This document shows positions 31,131 to 41,779 of a stretch of DNA of 64,000 nt, in pieces (position 1 is the stretch's first letter; the number at the start of each line of letters is the position of its first letter). The stretch comes from Rudaea sp. GTDB taxonomy: Bacteria; Pseudomonadota; Gammaproteobacteria; Xanthomonadales; Rhodanobacteraceae. The translations under genes were made by a program, and so were the position numbers. The notes below the pieces were generated by a model. It made no database searches. It worked only from the letters and a program-made list of their open reading frames with translations, and had not been told where the DNA came from. The stretch spans positions 62,001 through 126,000 of the forward strand of contig JARLJU010000017.1 in the NCBI GenBank assembly GCA_031291055.1, read 5' to 3'.

Positions 31131-33266
31131 TCAGCGCTTCAATTCCCAGGCCCGATGAATCCGTGCATTGCGCTCGAAGTCGAACGGTATCGTGCTGGCG
31201 CTGATGTCGCGGATGGCAAATTCCTCCAGTGCCGCTGCGTCGAGTTTGAAGCGGCGAAAATTGTTCGAGAACAAAATCGTCCCGCCTGGAAACAGACGCT
31301 CTCCGCACAGCGTGAGCAGGCGCACATGATCGCGCTGGATGTCGAAATCGTCCGCGCGCTTGGAATTGGAGAACGTCGGCGGATCGACGAAGATCAAGTC
31401 GTACATTGCCGAATGCGATTGCAGGTAACCCAGCACATCGGCCCATACCAACTTGTGTTGCGGTTCGCCGAATCCGTTCAGGGCCAGATTCTGCGCCGCC
31501 CAGTCCAGGTACGTCTGCGATAGATCGACGCTGGTCGTCTCGATGGCCCCGCCGGCCGCTGCGTAAACGCTGACACTGCCGGTGTAGCAAAACAGGTTGA
31601 GGAAACGCTTGCCGCGGCTCATCGTGCGTATGCGCGTGCGCAATGGCCGATGATCGAGGAACAGGCCCGTATCCAGATAATCGCGCAGGTTGACGAAAAA
31701 CCTGAGGCCGCCCTCGCCCACTTCAAGGAATTTGCCGCATTCGTCGAGACGACCGTATTTCTCCCCGCCTTTGCCGCGCCGGCGCGTTTTCAGCGCAACA
31801 TGGTCGCGCGCCACGCCCAGCACTTCGGCGGCCACGCGGGCGAGTTCGCGAAAACGTGTACGCGCGACATCCTCGGGTACGTCCGCCGGGGCCTGGTACT
31901 CCTGGATGTGCAGATAAACAACGGCTTCCAAAGTACGATAGATGTCAATCGCTGCGGCGTATTCCGGCAAGTCGGCGTCGTACACGCGCCAGCAACTGAT
32001 ACCTTCGCGTTCAGTGCGCTTGCGCAGATGCCGGTAATTTTTCTCGATGCGGTTCTTCAGCATCTGCGCGCCATCCGACAACGGCTTTACCGGTCGCGGT
32101 TCCTCACGGTGCGGCGTCAGATCGAAGTTGAGCAACACGCATTCCAGTGCGCCGTTGTACAGGCGATACTTCTTGTCCGCGCGCAAACCGATCGCATGGC
32201 CGAGCTCAGCGTCGGATGTGATCACGCTTGCGTGCCAGAACGGAAACTCCGCCTTGAGTTTTTCGCCAAGCAGCCGGTACAGCGGGGCCACGCCAGAGTC
32301 GGCGCCCATGCGTTCGCCATATGGCGGGTTGCAGATCACCAGTCCCGGGCGCTCGAGTTCACGCGGTCGATGCAAATGCTCCAGCGATTGTCGCCCGAGG
32401 TGGATGAAGCCGGACAGTTCCGCCATCTGGGCGTTGCGTTTGGCTTCGTTGAGCACGCCCGGATCCTGATCGAAGCCGAAAAACACCGGGCGTAGGATCT
32501 GCAGGCCCGCGGTCGCGCGCGTTTGCGCTTCATCATGCAGCTTTTTCCACAATGCAGCATCATGGCCGCGCCAGCCGGAAAAGCCGAAGTAGGCGCGACG
32601 CAGCCCCGGCGCGACATCGCCGGCCATCAGTGCCGCCTCGATCAGCAAGGTGGCCGATCCGCACAGCGGATCTACCAGACCGCCGCCAGCGGCGAATATC
32701 GTCGGCCAGCCCGCACGCAACAGCATCGCGGCGGCGAGATTTTCCTTCAACGGCGCCGCCCCCGAACCCTGGCGATAGCCGCGCCGGTGCAAGGGCACTC
32801 CGGACAGATCGATGCTGACGATCGCCTTGCCTTGGCGCAGGACCAGGTTCACGCGCACGGCCGGACGCTCGGTGTCCACATTGGGACGCTCGCCGGTCGT
32901 ATCGCGAAACTGATCGACGATGGCATCCTTGATGCGCAACGCGGCGTACTGGCTGTTGGTGATGCCGCGCGAACTGCCGACAGCATCGACGGCAAAACTG
33001 GCAGTCACGCCGAGATGCTCGCTCCAGACGACGCCGAGAGCGCCTGCAGACAGTGCATCGCCATCCTCCGCCGCGAATTCAGCAATCGGCACTAAGATGC
33101 GGCTGGCCAGACGCGACCACAGACAGGCGCGATAACCAACCTCGAGCTCACCGCGAAAATACACACCCGCGAGCGCTTCACGCACGTCGCTCGCGCCAAG
33201 CCCATTGAGTTCGTCGACCAGCAGATATTCCAGGCCTTTGGGGCAGGTCGCGAAGAATTCGCGCAT
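31131..33266 (-). CDS. rlmKL: Bifunctional 23S rRNA methyltransferase RlmKL
   Basis: MREFFATCPKGLEYLLVDEL (THUMP), DPLCGSATLLIEAAL, ICNPPYGERMG, FLNLFCYTGSVSVYAAAGGA, DLIFVDPPTFSNSKR. Confidence 0.95.
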   Translation of the reverse strand: MREFFATCPKGLEYLLVDELNGLGASDVREALAGVYFRGELEVGYRACLWSRLASRILVPIAEFAAEDGDALSAGALGVVWSEHLGVTASFAVDAVGSSRGITNSQYAALRIKDAIVDQFRDTTGERPNVDTERPAVRVNLVLRQGKAIVSIDLSGVPLHRRGYRQGSGAAPLKENLAAAMLLRAGWPTIFAAGGGLVDPLCGSATLLIEAALMAGDVAPGLRRAYFGFSGWRGHDAALWKKLHDEAQTRATAGLQILRPVFFGFDQDPGVLNEAKRNAQMAELSGFIHLGRQSLEHLHRPRELERPGLVICNPPYGERMGADSGVAPLYRLLGEKLKAEFPFWHASVITSDAELGHAIGLRADKKYRLYNGALECVLLNFDLTPHREEPRPVKPLSDGAQMLKNRIEKNYRHLRKRTEREGISCWRVYDADLPEYAAAIDIYRTLEAVVYLHIQEYQAPADVPEDVARTRFRELARVAAEVLGVARDHVALKTRRRGKGGEKYGRLDECGKFLEVGEGGLRFFVNLRDYLDTGLFLDHRPLRTRIRTMSRGKRFLNLFCYTGSVSVYAAAGGAIETTSVDLSQTYLDWAAQNLALNGFGEPQHKLVWADVLGYLQSHSAMYDLIFVDPPTFSNSKRADDFDIQRDHVRLLTLCGERLFPGGTILFSNNFRRFKLDAAALEEFAIRDISASTIPFDFERNARIHRAWELKR

Positions 33267-33267
33267 G

Positions 33268-33780
33268 TCAGATGAACCGACCGAGGAAATCGCGGAACTG
33301 GCGTGCGACAAAATCCACATGTGCACTCAGCCGGTGATCGTCGCGCACCAGGGTTATGACGTCGCCGCGCGCACGCGCAAAACCGATGGCTGCGTCAACC
33401 GGACACAGCTCGTCGTCCCAACCATGCACGAGTGCCGTCGGCACGCCTGCTGCATCGAACCGGCACGGGTAACCGGGAATCTGCGTCGGCAGTGCAATCA
33501 GGAACAGGCCGACACAGTCCAGTTCGGTCGAGGCCAGCGCAGAAATGAACGCGCCCATGCTCGACCCGGCCAGGATGACAGGCGCATGCGCCGGCACGTG
33601 CTGCTTGAGTCGCGCAATGCGTTCGTCGATGCGCCTGACGTCGCGCAACGCATCCAGATCGCGATAATCGGGCCGTACGCTGCTAAATCCCATTGGTTCA
33701 GCGATGGCGGCGAGCGCACTGACCTTGGTCGCATCAGGACCGCTTTCCAGCCCGTGTGAGAGTATGAGCAAAGGTTTCAT
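33268..33780 (-). CDS. Alpha/beta-hydrolase-fold protein
   Basis: LLILSHGLES, ILAGSSMGAFISAL, ALVHGWDDELCPV, DDHRLS. Confidence 0.8.
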   Translation of the reverse strand: MKPLLILSHGLESGPDATKVSALAAIAEPMGFSSVRPDYRDLDALRDVRRIDERIARLKQHVPAHAPVILAGSSMGAFISALASTELDCVGLFLIALPTQIPGYPCRFDAAGVPTALVHGWDDELCPVDAAIGFARARGDVITLVRDDHRLSAHVDFVARQFRDFLGRFI

Positions 33781-33839
33781 CCCCCCATTATCGCAGACAC
33801 GGCGTTGGCTTGGGCCGGCGCCCGTGCGACACTTTCGCC

Positions 33840-34424
33840 ATGCCCATCGACCTGCCGACCGAGCTGTCAATCCGCGACTGGCCACTGCCCTACGAGGCAC
33901 GCCTGCACGTGCGCGCGCTCGACGCCATCGACCTGATCGTGATCCACTGCACCGAGTTGCCGGATATGCAGATGACGCGCGAATTCGGCGAACGCATCCG
34001 CTATGCGGCGACGCAGACCGGCAACAGCGGCCACTACTACATCGATACCGATGGCAGCGTGTCGCGCTTCGTCGCCGACAACCGCGTCGCCAATCATACA
34101 TTTGGCTACAACACGCGCTCGATCGGCATCGAGATCGCCAATATCGGCCGCTATCCGCACTGGGGCGATAGCCGTTACCAGACATTCGCCGTCGCCTATA
34201 CGAAGGCGCAGATCGACACCCTGCTCAACCTGCTGCGGCAGCTGCGTCATGATCTGCCCAACCTCAGATACATTGCCGGCCACGAGGATCTCGACCGTCG
34301 CAGGGAACCGGCCAGCGACGACCCATCGATCATGCTCCCGCGCAGGCAGGACCCCGGGCCGCTGTTTCCGTGGGATCAGGTCGTGCCGGCCAGCGGTCTG
34401 GAACGGCTCGTGCCGCCAAAGTGA
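33840..34424 (+). CDS. N-acetylmuramoyl-L-alanine amidase (amidase_2)
   Basis: DLIVIHCTELP, GHYYIDTDGSVSRFV, RVANHTFGYNTRSIGIEIAN, AGHEDLDRRR. Confidence 0.9.
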   Translation: MPIDLPTELSIRDWPLPYEARLHVRALDAIDLIVIHCTELPDMQMTREFGERIRYAATQTGNSGHYYIDTDGSVSRFVADNRVANHTFGYNTRSIGIEIANIGRYPHWGDSRYQTFAVAYTKAQIDTLLNLLRQLRHDLPNLRYIAGHEDLDRRREPASDDPSIMLPRRQDPGPLFPWDQVVPASGLERLVPPK

Positions 34425-34476
34425 CCGGATTGCCGATCACCGCAGTTATACTTTTCGTCCCTAGCGGAGATTCCAC

Positions 34477-35364
34477 TTGGCCAGCCCCATCGTCGGCGCA
34501 CTGATCGACCTGCTGCAACTCGAACGCATCGAGGAAAACCTGTTCCGTGGCCAGAGCCGTGACATCGGCACGCGCTATGTGTTTGGTGGACAGGTGCTCG
34601 GTCAGGCGTTGTCGGCGGCGCAGCGCACGGTTGATCCGCTGCGCGCGGTGCATTCGCTGCACGCCTATTTTTTGCGCGCCGGCGACATCGAAGCACCGAT
34701 CGTCTACGAGGTGGACCGCGCACGCGACGGCAAGAGTTTTTCGGTGCGCCGCATCGTCGCCATCCAGCATGGCGAGACGATCTTCAACTGCGCTGCTTCG
34801 TTCCAGGTGGCCGAGCCTGGCGTCGAGCACCAGGCGTCTATGCCGGAAGTGCCACCACCGGAGGATATTCCCCCGCGCGAACCGTTGTCCGCTGCCGAGC
34901 TGGCGAATCTTCCGATCAAGCTGCAACGCTGGCTCGATCGCAAGGGCCCGTTTGAATTCCGCCATGTGACGCCGCGCAACGAGCTCAATCCGGTCAAACG
35001 GCCGCCGTTTCAGCAGATCTGGTTCCGCCTGATCGACCGCGCTCCGGACGACCCCACCCTGCATCGGGCCCTGCTCGCCTATGCGTCGGACTTTCATCTG
35101 ATAGGCACCGCAACGTTGCCGCACGGCATTTCCTACCTGCAGCACAATGTGCAGATGGCCAGCCTGGATCATGCGCTGTGGTTTCACCGCCCGTTCCGCA
35201 TCGACGAATGGTTGCTGTATTCCTGCGACAGCCCGAGCGCACAGGGTGCGCGCGGCCTTACCCGCGGCATGATCTTCAGCCGCGACGGCAGGCTGGTCGC
35301 ATCCACGGCACAGGAGGGCATGATCCGCCTGTTGCCTGACACGAAGCCGGCGGACAGTGCATGA
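34477..35364 (+). CDS. tesB: Acyl-CoA thioesterase II (TTG start)
   Basis: DLLQLERIEENLFRGQSRDIGTRYVFGGQVLGQALSAAQRTV; SLDHALWFHRPFRIDEWLLY. Confidence 0.93.
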   Translation: MASPIVGALIDLLQLERIEENLFRGQSRDIGTRYVFGGQVLGQALSAAQRTVDPLRAVHSLHAYFLRAGDIEAPIVYEVDRARDGKSFSVRRIVAIQHGETIFNCAASFQVAEPGVEHQASMPEVPPPEDIPPREPLSAAELANLPIKLQRWLDRKGPFEFRHVTPRNELNPVKRPPFQQIWFRLIDRAPDDPTLHRALLAYASDFHLIGTATLPHGISYLQHNVQMASLDHALWFHRPFRIDEWLLYSCDSPSAQGARGLTRGMIFSRDGRLVASTAQEGMIRLLPDTKPADSA

Positions 35365-35744
35365 GACAGATTTATACTTCTCCACGAGTGGAAAATGTGC
35401 ACAGAGTGGTCGCCATGCTCGGCGAGGCCGGCATTGCCACCAGCGTGACCAATCGCCGTGCCTGGTCCGGCCACGACTACAAGCGGCACAGCTACAGTGC
35501 AGCGCAGGATACGAACGAGTGGCCGCAGGTCTGGGTGGTGAATGCCGAAGACCAGCCGCGTGCGCGCGCCCTCCTGCGCGAAGCCGGAATCGAGCCGGCG
35601 ATACGCCATGCCGAAGAACTTGCGCGATCGCGCAGCGCCGCCGCAGCACCGGATCGGCGCCACCCGCTGGCGATCTATCTGCGCCTGGCCTTGCTCACCG
35701 CAATCGTCATGCTGATCGTGCTGCGCTGGTCGGGCATCTTCTGA
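35361..35744 (+). CDS. DUF2007-like protein; start overlaps tesB stop (ATGA)
   Basis: MRQIYTSPRVENVHRVVAMLGEAGIATSVTN...WPQVWVVNAEDQPRARALL. Confidence 0.8.
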   Translation: MRQIYTSPRVENVHRVVAMLGEAGIATSVTNRRAWSGHDYKRHSYSAAQDTNEWPQVWVVNAEDQPRARALLREAGIEPAIRHAEELARSRSAAAAPDRRHPLAIYLRLALLTAIVMLIVLRWSGIF

Positions 35745-35784
35745 CGCAACGGTCGGCACCGCGTCTTCCGCGCTAGAATGCAGC

Positions 35785-36483
35785 ATGAAGTCCGAGATCG
35801 TCCGGCTGTTCCAGACGTTGCCGCATCCGTGCGGCTATTTCAGCGAACGCACCGCGCGCAACCTGGTGATTGACCCGGCATCGCCGCATCTTGCACAAAT
35901 ATACGATGCCGCATTGCTGCGCGGATTCCGCCGCGCCGGCGGTCACGTCTACCGGCCGCAGTGCGGAAGCTGCCACGCCTGCGTCGCGGCGCGCGTTCCG
36001 GTGGCACAATTCAAGCCGGACCGCAGCCAGCGTCGCTGCCTGCAACACAACCGCGACCTGGAAATGCGCATCGAACCGGCGCGCCACACCGACGAATATT
36101 TCAATCTGTACCAGCGCTATCTCGACGCGCGCCATCCCGGCGGCGGCATGGACAACCCGGAGCCGGAAGACTTTTCGCGCTTTCTCTACACTACGTGGAG
36201 CCCGACTTCCTTCATCGAATTTCGCCAGTCCGGCCGTCTGCTCGGTGTTGCGATCACCGACATTGCAACGACAGGAATATCCGCGGTGTACACGTTTTAC
36301 GATCCCGCCGAAACTGCGCGCGGGCTGGGAACCTTCGCCATCCTGCGCCAGGTCGAACTGGCGCGGGAACGCGGCCTGCCGCATCTGTATCTGGGTTACT
36401 GGATCGCAGGGCATCCGAAGATGGATTATAAGATGCGTTTCCGTCCACTTGAACTGCTGGCCGTGGACGGTTGGCGCCAATAG
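35785..36483 (+). CDS. bpt: Aspartate/glutamate leucyltransferase
   Basis: LPHPCGYFSERTARNLVIDP, YRPQCGSCHACVAARVPV, YLGYWIAGHPKMDYKMRFRPLE. Confidence 0.95.
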   Translation: MKSEIVRLFQTLPHPCGYFSERTARNLVIDPASPHLAQIYDAALLRGFRRAGGHVYRPQCGSCHACVAARVPVAQFKPDRSQRRCLQHNRDLEMRIEPARHTDEYFNLYQRYLDARHPGGGMDNPEPEDFSRFLYTTWSPTSFIEFRQSGRLLGVAITDIATTGISAVYTFYDPAETARGLGTFAILRQVELARERGLPHLYLGYWIAGHPKMDYKMRFRPLELLAVDGWRQ

Positions 36484-36769
36484 CAGCACGACGCCCACCG
36501 GCGCGACACCGATGCTACCGCCGCAACGCCTGATCCGGCCGGTTTTTGCCAGTCTTGCCTGCCGCACACATGCGTGCGACGCGATATTTGCCGTTGATTT
36601 TGCGTGCGGTAACGCACATACGGACACGACGCCATGCGTGTATTAGGCGTTTCGGGGTTGACCTTGGGGCGTGCAAATGCGCAAGTGCGAAATAGGCAAT
36701 CAAGTATCTGGCAACGTCATGGGTTGCATGCGAGAGCTTGGCGCTAAAATGAATGCCGCGGCGACGTAG

Positions 36770-38662
36770 ATGGCGAATTCCGAGATATCCACGCGCCGTA
36801 GGTCGGCGTCACGCGCACCGGTCGCGAGTCACGCACCGTCGCTAGAGTGCCCCGATGCGGGGCCATCGCGGAGCCGCGATGACATATCGACAGCACCCCG
36901 CAACCTGGTGCTGGAAGCCAGCGTTTTCGAATCCAGCCGCGATGGCATCTTCATCGCTTCCAGCGAGCGCGTCATCCTTGCCGCGAATCGGGCATTCATC
37001 AAGCTGAGCGGCTATGACATCACCGAACTGGTGGGAATGCAGCTTGACGAGTTGCGTTCCGCCTCGATCGGCATGGATCCATTCAACCAGGAATGGCCCG
37101 ACAGCCAGGCAAGCAGTTGCTGGGTCGGAGCAACATTGGGTCGAAAGAAAGATGGCGACAATCAATCGATCGAGCTCTCGATCGTGCGCGAGCGTGACGC
37201 GCGCAACGGCAAATTTTTCTATATCTACACCTGCGTCGACTCCGCCGGGCCAGCTTACGCCCAGGCGCGCATCGAGCACATGGCGTTTTTCGATTCGTTG
37301 ACCGGCCTGCCGAACCGTGCGTACCTGATAAAGCATTTTGCCAGCCTCTCTGCGGACATTGATGCGACTCATCGTACGCTCGCGATCGTGTTCCTGGATC
37401 TGGACGGTTTCAAGGAGATCAACGATACCTTCGGCCACACCGTAGGGGACACGATGCTCGTGCAATTGGCGCAGCGGATGTCCACGAACAGCGCTGCCGA
37501 TACCCTTGTGTGCCGTTTCGGCGGCGATGAATTCATTCTGCTTTTGCCCGACGGCGACGACGGGTTGGCTACCAGATGCATTCGCGAAATGCTTGTCCGC
37601 ATCAGCCAGCCGGTCTTACTGGAAGGCCAGCATGTCTCGGTTACCGCGAGTGCCGGCATCAGCCATTTTCCAAAAGACGGGATGGATGCCGAGAGTTTGG
37701 TGCGACACGCCGATACGGCACTGTACTACGCCAAGGCAAATGGCAGGAATACCGTCGTCAATTTCAGCCTTGAAATGGATGTGGCCCTGTCCCGGCACTT
37801 CGGCCTGCTGACGGCGCTGCGCTTGGCGATAGAGCGCGACGAGTTCGTACTCCGTTTCCAGCCGATCATGAACACCGCCAGCGGAATGGTTGTGGCGGCC
37901 GAGGCACGGGTCTACTGGAATCACCCGCAATTCGGCACGATCGGTCCGTCCACGTTCATTACGTTCGCCGAGGAATCCGGGCTGATCAAGGCGATCGGCG
38001 AGTGGGTACTTGATGAAGCGCTCGCGCAGTATGCGATGTGGGAGACGCGCGGATTGCCAAAGCTCGACCTCGCGGTAAACGTATCCGGCTTCCAGGTACG
38101 TCGGCTGGAAGCCATTGAGCGGAAAATTCTTGCCGCGGTAGCCGCCGGCGTGATCGAGCCGCAAAAACTCACGCTTGAGATCACCGAACGTCATTTTGTT
38201 CACAACCTGAAGACCGGGGTACCGGTAATGCAGTCCCTTTCCAATCGCGGAGTGGGGCTGGCCATCGACGACTTCGGCACAGGTTATTCGAACCTGAACT
38301 ACCTGAAGGACCTGCCCATTACCGAAATCAAGATCGATATCTCGTTCATCCGCAATCTGGTCGGCGACGCGGGAGACCGGGTGATCGTGAAAGCCATTAT
38401 CGACCTGAGTCGAAGTTTGCATCTTCGTGTCGTGGCCGAAGGCGTGGAAACGGCCGAACAGCTGGCAATCCTCAGGGAATATGGCTGCAACCACGTCCAG
38501 GGATATCTGTTTGCGAGGCCGATTCCGTCGGAAGAGTTCGTGGAGTTTGTCCTAGGCTGCAAGGAAACCGGCACGGAAGCCGCAGAGTACATGGTACTCG
38601 AACGTCGACGTGGCGATCCGCCAAGAAGAAAGGCGCGCATCGGCCTAACTAGCGCCTCGTAA
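36770..38662 (+). CDS. PAS-GGDEF-EAL protein
   Basis: CRFGGDEFILLLPD; AEARVYW in place of EALLRW; IDDFGTGYSNLNYLKDLP. Confidence 0.93.
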   Translation: MANSEISTRRRSASRAPVASHAPSLECPDAGPSRSRDDISTAPRNLVLEASVFESSRDGIFIASSERVILAANRAFIKLSGYDITELVGMQLDELRSASIGMDPFNQEWPDSQASSCWVGATLGRKKDGDNQSIELSIVRERDARNGKFFYIYTCVDSAGPAYAQARIEHMAFFDSLTGLPNRAYLIKHFASLSADIDATHRTLAIVFLDLDGFKEINDTFGHTVGDTMLVQLAQRMSTNSAADTLVCRFGGDEFILLLPDGDDGLATRCIREMLVRISQPVLLEGQHVSVTASAGISHFPKDGMDAESLVRHADTALYYAKANGRNTVVNFSLEMDVALSRHFGLLTALRLAIERDEFVLRFQPIMNTASGMVVAAEARVYWNHPQFGTIGPSTFITFAEESGLIKAIGEWVLDEALAQYAMWETRGLPKLDLAVNVSGFQVRRLEAIERKILAAVAAGVIEPQKLTLEITERHFVHNLKTGVPVMQSLSNRGVGLAIDDFGTGYSNLNYLKDLPITEIKIDISFIRNLVGDAGDRVIVKAIIDLSRSLHLRVVAEGVETAEQLAILREYGCNHVQGYLFARPIPSEEFVEFVLGCKETGTEAAEYMVLERRRGDPPRRKARIGLTSAS

Positions 38663-38868
38663 ACCTGTCTTCTCACGCGAGAAGCTGGAATCCGGTTGCA
38701 TCTGATGCGGCCCGGACAGAGCGTGATCGGATACCGGACACCCTTTGTACGGAGAAGCAGGATAACCGCGTAGCCCGTGTCCGGTCATCGTGATGCATCT
38801 GATACTGCACGAGTGCGGTCGACCTTCGTTGCGTTATGCTTGCGTTCCTTTACCGCATGGATTTGCCG

Positions 38869-40335
38869 ATGCATCGCATTTTTTTCTGCGTTGCCCTGTT
38901 GCTGCCCACCATCGTTTCGGCTGCCGTCACTGACGACACCTGGATGAGCGTGCTGCTCGACGGACGCAAGATCGGCGCCATGCATAACACGCGCAAGGTC
39001 GAGGACGATCGCGTGATCACATCGCAGACCATGGATGTGCAACTGGATCGGGCTGGTACGAAGATTGCGCTCGCCAGCGGCGAAACCGACACCGAATCCA
39101 GCGACGGCAAACCACTGGCGTTTGAATCGCTAACGACGATTTCCGGCACCACGAACGTGCTGCGCGGCAGGCGGCGCGCCGACGGCCAGTTCGACGTGGA
39201 AACCCAGGTCGGCGGCGCAAAGCATAGCCGTGTCATTGCATGGCCGCGGGGCGCCCTGCTCGCCGAAGGCATGCGTCTGGCAAACCTGCGCGCCGGCCTG
39301 GACGCCGGCACGCATTATCGTGAACTGGCCTTCCAGCCGGAAAGCCTGGATGCGGTGGAAGTCCAGTCAACTGTAGGTGCCAGCGAAGTGGTCGACCTGC
39401 CCGACGGCAGGCGTACGCTGACGAAAATCGAGCAGATCGTCCACTTACCTGAAGCGCAAACCAGCACCGTTACCTGGGTCGATGCTGATCTGTCGGTGTT
39501 GAAGATGACGATGCCATTGATGGGCTACGAACTGACCCTGCTGGCATGCTCGAAAGCCTGCGCGCAGGCGCCGAATCAGTCTGCCGACATTCTCACTCAT
39601 GCGATGATGCGCGCGCCTTCGGTTCTGAACGCAGCCGAACGGCAGCACGGCGTGATCCTGAGCCTGAGTGCGACCACACCGGGCGCGCCGCTGAAACTGG
39701 CCGATACCGACGAGCAGCAGGCCACCGCGACAGCACAGGGCGTGGAGTTGCGTATCGTGCCGCTGACGACCAACGCCATGCCCGCGCGCGAGGACAAACC
39801 AACCGCTACCGATTCGCTGCCGAACGACTGGCTGCAAAGCAGCGCGCCGGAAATCGTCGGGCTCGCACGGCGCGGTGTAGGGCAGGCAACGCGGCCGCGC
39901 GAGCAGATGCAGAATCTCGAGCAATTCGTGCGCAGCTACATCCGCACCAAGGATCTGAACGTTGGCTACGCGTCGGCGCTGGAAGTGGCGAAGAATCCCG
40001 AAGGCGACTGCACCGAACACGCCGTGCTGCTCGCCGCACTCGGGCGCGCAATGGGCATTCCGACCCGCGTCGTCGATGGGCTGGTCTATGCCGATCGCTA
40101 CGCCGGTACCGAGCACGTGTTCGTGCCGCACGCCTGGGCGCAGGCCTTCGTCGATGGACATTGGCAGAGTTTCGATGCCGCCCTGCACGGCTTCGACGCC
40201 GGCCATATCGCGCTATCGGTCGGCGATGGCGATCCGTGGCGCTTCTTCGCCGGCTTCGACACGCTCGGGCGCATGCGCGTGGATGCGATTGACCCATTGC
40301 CGGCGGGAGAGCCATTGCAGATGGATGCGCGATGA
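38869..40335 (+). CDS. Secreted transglutaminase-like protein
   Basis: GDCTEHAVLLAALGRAMGIPTRVVDGLVY...HAWAQAFVDGHWQSFDAAL; signal peptide. Confidence 0.9.
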   Translation: MHRIFFCVALLLPTIVSAAVTDDTWMSVLLDGRKIGAMHNTRKVEDDRVITSQTMDVQLDRAGTKIALASGETDTESSDGKPLAFESLTTISGTTNVLRGRRRADGQFDVETQVGGAKHSRVIAWPRGALLAEGMRLANLRAGLDAGTHYRELAFQPESLDAVEVQSTVGASEVVDLPDGRRTLTKIEQIVHLPEAQTSTVTWVDADLSVLKMTMPLMGYELTLLACSKACAQAPNQSADILTHAMMRAPSVLNAAERQHGVILSLSATTPGAPLKLADTDEQQATATAQGVELRIVPLTTNAMPAREDKPTATDSLPNDWLQSSAPEIVGLARRGVGQATRPREQMQNLEQFVRSYIRTKDLNVGYASALEVAKNPEGDCTEHAVLLAALGRAMGIPTRVVDGLVYADRYAGTEHVFVPHAWAQAFVDGHWQSFDAALHGFDAGHIALSVGDGDPWRFFAGFDTLGRMRVDAIDPLPAGEPLQMDAR

Positions 40336-40429
40336 CAGGCAAAGGACCTGCCCGTGCGATGGGTTCGCGACGTCCAAACCGCGGTTGCCGATACGCCGCA
40401 GGCACTGCGCGCACAACTCCTTGAAATTT

Positions 40430-40453
40430 TGATATCTTTATGATATCAATATC
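40430..40453. promoter_or_regulatory. Candidate operator: TGATATC direct repeat with 11-bp period plus a third half-site
   Basis: TGATATCTTTATGATATCAATATC, 30 bp upstream of the SPFH gene. Confidence 0.4.
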
Positions 40454-40482
40454 TCGCACATCATCCAGATGTGGAGAATCCC

Positions 40483-41349
40483 ATGAACGAACGTCGCTAT
40501 TCGGCCCCATCAGGCATTCCTGCCCTGATCGGCCTGATCGTCCTGCTGCTGGTCGACGGTGCATGGCTGGTGCATTCCATCCAGCACGAGATCGTCTGGT
40601 CCACAATCGTTGCGGTGCTGGCCGGTGTCATCCTGCTGATCGCGCTCGGCGGTTTTTTCACGGTCGCGCCGAACGAAGGCAAGGTGTTGCAGTTCTTCGG
40701 CCGCTACGTCGGCACCGTGCGCGATTCCGGCCCGCGCTGGGCCAATCCGTTCTACAGCAAGCGTGGGATTTCCCTGCGCGTGCGCAATTTCGAGTCGAGC
40801 AAGCTCAAGGTCAACGACCTGGATGGCAATCCGATCGAGATCGCCGCCGTCGTCGTCTGGCAGGTGGTCGATACCGCCGAGGCGATCTTCGAGGTCAACG
40901 ACTACGAGGATTTCATCCATATCCAGAGCGAGTCGGCTTTGCGCGCGATGGCGACCAGCTATCCCTATGATTCGCACGACACCGGCGCGCTGTCGCTGCG
41001 CAGCCACGGCAAGGAAATCTCCGAGCACCTGCAGAAGGAAATCCAGGAGCGCCTGGCCAGCGCCGGCATCAAGGTGATCGAGGCGCGCATCACCCACCTG
41101 GCCTTCGCACCGGAAATCGCCCAGGCCATGCTGCAACGCCAGCAGGCCAGCGCGATCATCGCCGCACGCACGCGCATCGTCGAAGGCGCGGTCAGCATGG
41201 TCGAGATGGCGCTGGAACAACTGCAGGCGCGCGGGGTTGTCAATCTCGACGAAGAGCGCAAGGCCGCAATGGTCAGCAATCTGCTCGTCGTGCTCTGCGG
41301 CGAACGCGGCACTCAGCCGATCGTGAACACAGGTACGTTGTACAACTGA
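40483..41349 (+). CDS. SPFH-domain (stomatin/prohibitin-like) protein
   Basis: [31 protein letters not shown]...[42 protein letters not shown]. Confidence 0.95.
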   Translation: MNERRYSAPSGIPALIGLIVLLLVDGAWLVHSIQHEIVWSTIVAVLAGVILLIALGGFFTVAPNEGKVLQFFGRYVGTVRDSGPRWANPFYSKRGISLRVRNFESSKLKVNDLDGNPIEIAAVVVWQVVDTAEAIFEVNDYEDFIHIQSESALRAMATSYPYDSHDTGALSLRSHGKEISEHLQKEIQERLASAGIKVIEARITHLAFAPEIAQAMLQRQQASAIIAARTRIVEGAVSMVEMALEQLQARGVVNLDEERKAAMVSNLLVVLCGERGTQPIVNTGTLYN

Positions 41350-41361
41350 TCGCGTCCGGGT

Positions 41362-41592
41362 ATGTCGAACGGTCTTGCGGGCATTGTCATCCGAACGGCG
41401 GTTGGCGTCGTGCCGTTCTTTGCGACCTTGATTCGCATGCGCGGGCCAGCCGGCCTGGTCAGGAACGCTGATTGGGCCCGCGTCGGCGACCCGCTGGCCC
41501 TGGCGCACTTCGTCAGTCTGATCCTCGGCGTATTGGGCGCACTGATCGTGGCCGACGGCGGGCCCGCGCTGCGAATACACGATGGCCGCTGA
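41362..41592 (+). CDS. Small hypothetical membrane protein between the SPFH and Arc-like genes
   Basis: 76 aa with hydrophobic segments; overlaps the next start. Confidence 0.5.
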   Translation: MSNGLAGIVIRTAVGVVPFFATLIRMRGPAGLVRNADWARVGDPLALAHFVSLILGVLGALIVADGGPALRIHDGR

Positions 41593-41779
41593 CAAGAAAG
41601 CCTACCCGTTACGCATCGGCGCCGACGTGCTCGACGCTGTGCAGCGCTGGGCCGACGACGAGTTGCGCAGCGTGAATGCGCAGATCGAATACGTGCTGCG
41701 CGATGCCCTGCGCAAGGCGGGGCGGATGAAAGCGGCCGAACCGGCACAGGCGAAATCGAAGGACGCAAGATCGCGATGA
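41582..41779 (+). CDS. Arc-like ribbon-helix-helix DNA-binding protein
   Basis: [40 protein letters not shown]. Confidence 0.9.
   Translation: MAADKKAYPLRIGADVLDAVQRWADDELRSVNAQIEYVLRDALRKAGRMKAAEPAQAKSKDARSR

Noticed and set aside
34330-35649. 439-aa minus-strand ORF opposite tesB
   Set aside because: Antisense shadow of tesB and the DUF2007-like gene; no family signature.
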